DNA of 64,000 nucleotides from Glycomyces sp040645615 (GTDB taxonomy: Bacteria; Actinomycetota; Actinomycetes; Mycobacteriales; Micromonosporaceae): the NCBI RefSeq assembly GCF_040645615.1, contig NZ_JBEYYO010000001.1:1-64000 (forward strand). Reading direction: 5' to 3'. The translations under genes and the position numbers were made by a program. Within the stretch, counting starts at the first letter, position 1. Each line of letters opens with the position of its first letter. The notes below the pieces were generated by a model, which saw only the letters and a list, made by a program, of their open reading frames with translations, was not told the origin of the DNA and did no database searches. Below are positions 59,846-64,000 of the stretch, one piece after another.

Positions 59846-59881
59846 GATCTCGGTGAGCCCACCACCCGCAGACAGGAACCC

Positions 59882-61609
59882 ATGCCGCATCCCGCCACGC
59901 CCCGAACCGAAGGGCAGCCGCGCCTGCGGCTCCCGCGCTGGTTCCAGGCCCCCGACGAGCCGATCCCGGTCCGGCCGCTCCGCGTCGACCAAGGCACCAC
60001 CGCCAGACGTCTGACGCTCCGCGTCATCGGAGGCGCCCCCAAGTACACCGTCCCGGCCGCGGCCCTCCTCATCGGCCACCAGGTCGGCGAGGTCCTCGTC
60101 CCGGTCATCATGGGCTTCGCCATCGACCAGGCCGTCGCCACCGGCGACCCCGTGCGCCTCGCGCTGTGCCTGGCGCTCCTGGCCGCCGACTTCGCGATGC
60201 TCTCCTTCAGCTACCGGTTCGGCTCCCGCGTCGGCATGCTCGGCGTCGAAGCGATCCAGCACCGCCTGCGCACCCTCGTGGCCGACCGGCTCCTGGACCC
60301 CGCGGGCGTCAAGGGCCGCACCGGACTGCCCGGCGTCTCCCTCTCGATCGCCTCCTCGGACGTCAACGTCCTCGCGCGGGCCGCCATCCTCTCCTACTAC
60401 CCGGTGGGCGAACTCGCCGCGATCATCCTGTGCACCACCGTGCTGATGACGATCTCCTGGCAGCTCGGCCTCATCGTCCTCCTCGGCGTCCCGATCCTGC
60501 TGCTCCTGATGGACCGCGCGGGCGGGCCACTGCGCCGCCGCAGCGAACGCCAGTCCGCGCTCGCCGCAGCCGCCTCCGGCAAGGCCGCCGACCTCATCGC
60601 CGGCTACCGCGTCATCTCCGGACTCGGCGCGCAGGACACCGCCGCGGGCCGCTACCGCCGCTCCAGCCGCGAAGCCCTCGGCGGCAGCCTCCACGCCGCC
60701 GGGGCCCAAGGCCTCTACACCGGCTCGATGAGCCTGGCGACCGGCCTCTTCGTGGCCGGACTCGCGCTCGTGGCCGGACTGCGGGCCTGGAACGGGGACC
60801 TCACCGTCGGCCAGCTCATCACCGTGGTGGGCCTGGCCCAGATCATCCTCGGACCGCTCGGCTCCTTCGCCACCAACTTCGGGGCGATCCTCGCGACCGC
60901 GCTCGCCTCCGCCGACCGCGTGCTCTCGATCCTCCAGCTCCCGCCCGGGGCCGCCCCGCACGGCGACGCCCGGCCCGAACCCGGCGAAGGCAAACTCGGC
61001 GTCACCGGCCTCACCACCGCCTCGCTCACCGCCCTCGACCTCGACATCGCCCCCGGCGAATGCGTGGGCCTGCGCGCCCACCCCGGTGCCGCGGCCGAAC
61101 TCGCCGCGGTCCTCTCCGGCGCGGCCGAACCGGACGCGGGCACCGTCACCTGGCAGGACCGGCCCCTGGCCGACTACGACCTCGAAGCCCTCCGCGCCGC
61201 CGTGCTCGTCGTCCCCCACTACGCCGCCCTCTTCGACGGCACCATTCGCGACAACGTCGCCCTAGACGACACCACCGACGCGGACGTCGAGGCCGCGATC
61301 GCCGCCGCCGACGGCGCGGAGATCCTCGAAACCGCGCCCGAGGGCCTCGACACCCAGGTCGGCGACGACGGCCTGCGCCTGTCCGGCGGCCAGCGCCAGC
61401 GCATCGCCCTCGCCCGGGCCCTCGCCCAGCGGCCCCCGCTGCTGGTCCTCCAGGACCCGACCACCGCCGTCGACTCCGTGACCGAGTCGCGCATCGCCGA
61501 GCGCCTGCGCGAGGCCCGCCGCGGCGGCTCGACCCTGCTCATCACCGACGCGCCCGCGCTCCTGGCCGTGTGCGACCGCGTCGTGGACCTGCGAGGCACC
61601 CATGAGTGA
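59882..61609 (+). CDS. ABC exporter half-transporter with degenerate ATP site (subunit A)
   Basis: This 575-residue protein has a six-helix exporter domain (about 50-340) and an ATPase domain (about 370-575). The ATPase domain lacks Walker A (CVGLRAHPGAAAELAA in its place) and has His for the Q-loop Gln (VVPHYAALFDGTI). Walker B reads LLVLQDPTTAVD, losing the Asp and the catalytic Glu, and there is no switch His (LLITDAP). It keeps a perfect signature LSGGQRQRIALARAL and a normal D-loop. It can therefore only complete the ATP site of its partner at 61729. The iron box suggests siderophore or haem/iron-related transport, as for IrtAB-like or siderophore export pairs. Confidence 0.92.
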   Translation: MPHPATPRTEGQPRLRLPRWFQAPDEPIPVRPLRVDQGTTARRLTLRVIGGAPKYTVPAAALLIGHQVGEVLVPVIMGFAIDQAVATGDPVRLALCLALLAADFAMLSFSYRFGSRVGMLGVEAIQHRLRTLVADRLLDPAGVKGRTGLPGVSLSIASSDVNVLARAAILSYYPVGELAAIILCTTVLMTISWQLGLIVLLGVPILLLLMDRAGGPLRRRSERQSALAAAASGKAADLIAGYRVISGLGAQDTAAGRYRRSSREALGGSLHAAGAQGLYTGSMSLATGLFVAGLALVAGLRAWNGDLTVGQLITVVGLAQIILGPLGSFATNFGAILATALASADRVLSILQLPPGAAPHGDARPEPGEGKLGVTGLTTASLTALDLDIAPGECVGLRAHPGAAAELAAVLSGAAEPDAGTVTWQDRPLADYDLEALRAAVLVVPHYAALFDGTIRDNVALDDTTDADVEAAIAAADGAEILETAPEGLDTQVGDDGLRLSGGQRQRIALARALAQRPPLLVLQDPTTAVDSVTESRIAERLREARRGGSTLLITDAPALLAVCDRVVDLRGTHE

Positions 61610-61617
61610 CACCCGCG
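61596..61617 (+). repeat. 22-nt direct repeat, copy 1 (end of ABC subunit A)
   Basis: Contains ATGAGTGACACCCGCG preceded by GCACCC. Identical to 61723-61744. It carries both the stop of subunit A and the start of the 44-codon ORF. Confidence 0.93.
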
Positions 61618-61736
61618 GACGCCTCACGTCCGTCGCCGAACCGCGCCCGCCGCGCCGCCCGGCTTCGTCGCCGCCTGTCGCCGATGCCCCCGCGCAGCTC
61701 TCCACGACCGGCCTCGAAGGGAGCACCCATGAGTGA
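61602..61736 (+). CDS. 44-codon micro-ORF bridging the two ABC genes
   Basis: The ATG at 61602 overlaps the subunit A stop in ATGAGTGA, and the TGA at 61734 overlaps the subunit B start in the same ATGAGTGA. The predicted product is 44 residues, starting MSDTR like subunit B and ending STHE where subunit A ends GTHE, with a Pro/Arg/Ser-rich middle. It resembles no family. It may be a translation bridge rather than a functional peptide. A ribosome could pass from A through the micro-ORF to B by stop-start coupling. Confidence 0.5.
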   Translation: MSDTRGRLTSVAEPRPPRRPASSPPVADAPAQLSTTGLEGSTHE

Positions 61737-61744
61737 CACCCGCG
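61723..61744 (+). repeat. 22-nt direct repeat, copy 2 (start of ABC subunit B)
   Basis: Exact copy of 61596-61617, offset by 127 nt. Confidence 0.93.
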
Positions 61745-63447
61745 AACCGCTCCCGCTCGCCACCTCCGCCCAGGTCCGCGCCGAAGTGCGCCTCGCCCTC
61801 AAAGGCGGCACCTGGAGAGTCGTCGGCGTCGTCTCGCTCCTCACCGCCGGGGCCGCCGCGGGCCTGGTCACCCCGGCCGCGCTCGGCGCGCTCGTGGACG
61901 TGGTCTCCGAAAGCCAAGGCGCCGAACGCATCTGGTGGATCGCCGCCGCGATCGCAGTCGGCGCCCTCGCCGCGGCCGTGTTCGACGGGTTCGGGCAAGT
62001 CGGCGCGACCCGCCTGGTCGAGCGCGTGCTCGCCTCCACCCGTGAACGCATGGTCGCCCGCGGCCTCGCCCTCCCGCGCGCCGCCCTGGAGAAGGCCGGC
62101 GCGGGCGACCTCGTCTCCCGCGCGGGCGACGACGTCGCCGTGGTCGCCGAAGCCGCGCCCGTCGTGGTCCCCGCCGTCACCAGCTCGGCCTTCACCATCG
62201 CCATGACCATCGTCGGCATGGCCGCACTCGACTGGCGCTACGCGGTGGCCGCCGTGCTCCTGGTCGCGCCCGTCCACTGGCGCACCCTGCGCTGGCACCG
62301 CCGCAACGCCCCGCACGTGTACGAGGCCGAGCGCGCCGCGATGGCCCAACGGGCCCACCTGCTCCTGGCGTCCCTGCGCGGCATCGAGACCGTCCACGCC
62401 TTCGGGCGCTCGCGCCCCCACGGCGCAGGCATCGCCCGCGCCTCTTGGGAGGTCACCAAGTGGGCCGTGCGGGCCCGCACCGTGATCAACGGGTTCTTCG
62501 CGCGCCTGAACTTCGCCGAGTTCCTCGGGATGGGCTCGATCCTGGTGGTCGGGTTCTGGCTCGTGCGCGAAGGCCAGGGCACCGTCGGCGCGGCCACCAC
62601 CGCGATGCTGTTCTTCCTGCGCCTGTTCGACCCGATCAACCGCCTCATGTACGTCGTGGACGACCTCCAGTCGGCCCTGGCGTCCATGCGCCGCATCGTC
62701 GGCGTCATCCGCGCCGAGCAGTACACGCCCGCCGACCGGCCCGAACCCGCGTCCGACACGGCCGCCGAGGTTCAGGGCCTGCGCTTCGCCTACACCCCAG
62801 GGCATCCCGTGCTCGACGACGTGGACCTGCGCATCGCCCCCGGCGAGACCGTCGCGCTCGTCGGCTCCTCCGGGGCCGGCAAGAGCACCCTCGCCGCGGT
62901 CGTGGCCGGGGTCCTCGAACCCGAGTCCGGGGCCGCCTCGGCGCCGGTCCGGACCGCGCTGGTCACCCAGGAGGTCCACGTCTTCGACGGGACCCTGCGC
63001 GAGAACCTCGACCTGGTCCGGCCCGAAGCGACCGACGCCGACCTGGAGGCGGCCCTGCGCCGCGTCGGAGCCGAATCGCTCCTGGCCCTGCCCGAGGGGC
63101 TCGACACGGCCATCGGCGGCGGCGGGCTCGAACTCACGCCCGCGCAGGCGCAGACGCTCGCGCTGGCGCGGGTGGTCCTGCTCGATCCGCCGCTCGCGGT
63201 GCTCGACGAGGCCACCGCGGAGGCCGGGAGCGCCGATTCGGCGGCCCTGGACCGGGCCGCTTCGGCCGCGTTGGAGGGCCGCGCGGGCCTGCTGGTCGCG
63301 CACCGGCTCGACCAGGCTGCGAAGGCCGACCGGATCGTGGTCATGGAGCGCGGCCGGATCGTGGAGGAGGGCGCGCACGCCGACCTCGCGGCCGCCGACG
63401 GCCCGTACGCGCAGGCCTGGGGCCTGTGGACGCGCGGGCGCGAGTGA
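61729..63447 (+). CDS. ABC exporter half-transporter with catalytic site (subunit B)
   Basis: This 572-residue partner of subunit A has a six-helix domain (about 25-315) and an ATPase domain with intact Walker A GSSGAGKST, Q-loop VTQEVHVF, Walker B LAVLDEATAE and switch His in LLVAHRLDQA. Its own signature is ruined (LELTPAQAQTLALARV in place of LSGGQ) and its D-loop reads AEAGS instead of SALDS. The two subunits therefore make one complete and one fully dead ATP site. GAAGGGAG precedes the ATG. Translation is probably coupled to the micro-ORF. A terminator follows. Confidence 0.93.
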   Translation: MSDTREPLPLATSAQVRAEVRLALKGGTWRVVGVVSLLTAGAAAGLVTPAALGALVDVVSESQGAERIWWIAAAIAVGALAAAVFDGFGQVGATRLVERVLASTRERMVARGLALPRAALEKAGAGDLVSRAGDDVAVVAEAAPVVVPAVTSSAFTIAMTIVGMAALDWRYAVAAVLLVAPVHWRTLRWHRRNAPHVYEAERAAMAQRAHLLLASLRGIETVHAFGRSRPHGAGIARASWEVTKWAVRARTVINGFFARLNFAEFLGMGSILVVGFWLVREGQGTVGAATTAMLFFLRLFDPINRLMYVVDDLQSALASMRRIVGVIRAEQYTPADRPEPASDTAAEVQGLRFAYTPGHPVLDDVDLRIAPGETVALVGSSGAGKSTLAAVVAGVLEPESGAASAPVRTALVTQEVHVFDGTLRENLDLVRPEATDADLEAALRRVGAESLLALPEGLDTAIGGGGLELTPAQAQTLALARVVLLDPPLAVLDEATAEAGSADSAALDRAASAALEGRAGLLVAHRLDQAAKADRIVVMERGRIVEEGAHADLAAADGPYAQAWGLWTRGRE

Positions 63448-63460
63448 TTCGAACCGGACG

Positions 63461-63494
63461 AACGGCCCGGTGCGTCGCGCACCGGGCCGTTTCG
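63461..63494 (+). terminator. terminator after the ABC exporter genes
   Basis: AACGGCCCGGTGCG and its exact complement are 3 nt apart, then TTTCG. Confidence 0.8.
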
Positions 63495-63520
63495 CTCTGA
63501 AAAATCGCCGTCCCCCGGGG

Positions 63521-63578
63521 TTGACGCTCATACCCCGGTAGGGTATACATGTACCTCAGAGATACCCCCTAGGGGTAT
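63521..63578 (+). promoter_or_regulatory. promoter with two CsoR-type operators before copZ
   Basis: TTGACG (63521-63526) and TATACA (63544-63549) are 17 bp apart. One inverted repeat, ATACCC-N5-GGGTAT, fills the spacer (63530-63546). A second, ATACCCCCTAGGGGTAT, lies just downstream of the -10 (63562-63578). Both match the known CsoR pattern of TACCC/GGGTA arms, so copper-induced derepression is expected. Confidence 0.85.
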
Positions 63579-63599
63579 AACGGAGCGAAGGAGCACGAC

Positions 63600-63815
63600 A
63601 TGAGCCTCATCGAACTCGAATACGACGTCACCGGCATGACCTGCGGCCACTGCGAGGGCTCGGTGCGCGCCGAGGTCAGCGCCATCGAGGGCGTGAAGAC
63701 CGTCGACGTCAGCGCCAAGACCGGCAGACTGAAGGTGACGGCCGAGGGCGCGCTCAGCGACCAGACCGTGCTCGACGCGGTCGACGAGGCCGGCTACAAG
63801 GCCGTGCGGGCCTGA
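63600..63815 (+). CDS. copZ: copper chaperone, HMA domain (CopZ-like)
   Basis: This 71-residue protein is a single heavy-metal-associated domain with the Cu(I) site MTCGHC at residues 13-18 and the typical ferredoxin-like pattern (GVKTVDVSAKTGRLKVTAEG, VDEAGYKA). It carries Cu(I) to a P-type ATPase. GAAGGAG precedes the ATG. It is directly followed by a second gene one base after its stop, so it heads a copper operon that continues beyond the window. Confidence 0.92.
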   Translation: MSLIELEYDVTGMTCGHCEGSVRAEVSAIEGVKTVDVSAKTGRLKVTAEGALSDQTVLDAVDEAGYKAVRA

Positions 63816-63816
63816 C

Positions 63817-64000
63817 ATGAACGCCCCGCAGCGCATCGGCCTCTACGGAGCCGGACTCGCGGTGGTCTTCGCGGCCGCCTTCGTCATCGGCGGCGCCGTG
63901 GTCCCCGAGCGGACCGTGGAGAACTGGTCGGCCACCGAAGACGACATGGACGAGCACGGCATGGAAGACGAAGGGACAGAGGAAGTGGAAGGCCACGACA
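63817..64000 (+). CDS. membrane-anchored protein of the copper operon, 5' part only
   Basis: The gene runs off the window. The visible 61 codons encode a short basic start, one transmembrane helix (about residues 7-29, IGLYGAGLAVVFAAAFVIGG), and an outer region rich in Met, His, Asp and Glu (DDMDEHGMEDEGTEEVEGHD), a composition seen in copper-binding extracytoplasmic proteins. The start at 63817 is one base after the copZ stop. A copper ATPase gene is likely downstream but is not in view. Confidence 0.7.
   Translation, partial: MNAPQRIGLYGAGLAVVFAAAFVIGGAVVPERTVENWSATEDDMDEHGMEDEGTEEVEGHD

Overview
This is a 64 kb stretch of a very GC-rich chromosome (roughly 70 % GC, with nearly every codon ending in G or C). 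The gene families point to a mycelial, probably sporulating actinomycete: an SsgB-like protein, an AfsR/SARP-type regulator, a RamB/ScfR regulator, ESX (WXG100-like) proteins, a PASTA kinase, a GAP/Sap-family protein and an M. tuberculosis-type Pta. The genus cannot be fixed from the window. No phage, insertion sequence, CRISPR array or rRNA was seen. The region reads as ordinary chromosome with a few accessory cassettes.

Layout. 1-2450: a fragment of aspS that loses homology abruptly, then tex. 2580-3458: tRNA-Gly, tRNA-Val and tRNA-Cys, and an hsp20 gene behind a perfect CIRCE operator. 3616-6351: a TPM-domain membrane protein and PspA. 6492-11920: an APH-fold kinase, a DUF4188 protein, phosphoketolase, an ArsR-like regulator overlapping a small membrane protein gene, and a GNAT. 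12011-14710: a second, identical tRNA-Gly, then a TetR/MFS efflux module with matching operators, and a small membrane protein. 14829-22770: a PASTA kinase, a citrate synthase, a MerR/SDR divergent pair, and pta-ackA. 22838-26616: SsgB-like protein, O-methyltransferase, GT4 glycosyltransferase, SDR. 26723-32281: a NarL-type two-component pair facing an ABC exporter plus NarL-type two-component operon. 32453-35129: a DJ-1/MarR operon, a membrane protein and an alpha/beta hydrolase. 35132-39868: ramB, aceA, aceB. 40076-41309: an ESX-like two-gene cassette of visibly lower GC. 41396-49265: an AfsR-like regulator, an unknown protein, gluconate kinase, an M20 peptidase and a Tat-exported 5'-nucleotidase. 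49407-53126: a polytopic membrane protein, a PanE-like reductase, an aldo/keto reductase and a glyoxalase-fold protein. 53110-56502: a serine hydrolase/OmpR/kinase operon. 56546-59795: a Cds1-like PLP enzyme, a BNR_4 protein and a GAP-family protein. 59827-63447: an iron-box-preceded heterodimeric ABC exporter with an intervening micro-ORF. 63521-64000: the start of a CsoR-type copper operon.

How the genes fit together. The clearest shared theme is two-carbon metabolism. Phosphoketolase makes acetyl-phosphate. AckA and Pta interconvert acetyl-phosphate, acetate and acetyl-CoA. A citrate synthase brings acetyl-CoA into the TCA cycle. AceA and AceB run the glyoxylate shunt, next to a divergent RamB-type regulator of acetate genes. 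The rest is mostly envelope stress, sensing and efflux: three two-component systems, three transport systems, a PASTA kinase and several local repressors whose operators can be read in the DNA.

The most interesting items are: (i) the heterodimeric ABC exporter, in which every catalytic motif is kept for one composite ATP site and lost for the other; (ii) the 127-bp insertion between its two genes, bounded by 22-nt direct repeats, which creates a 44-codon ORF with the same ATGAGTGA junction at both ends; (iii) the aspS fragment at the window edge; (iv) the ESX-like pair; and (v) several promoter/operator layouts legible at base level.
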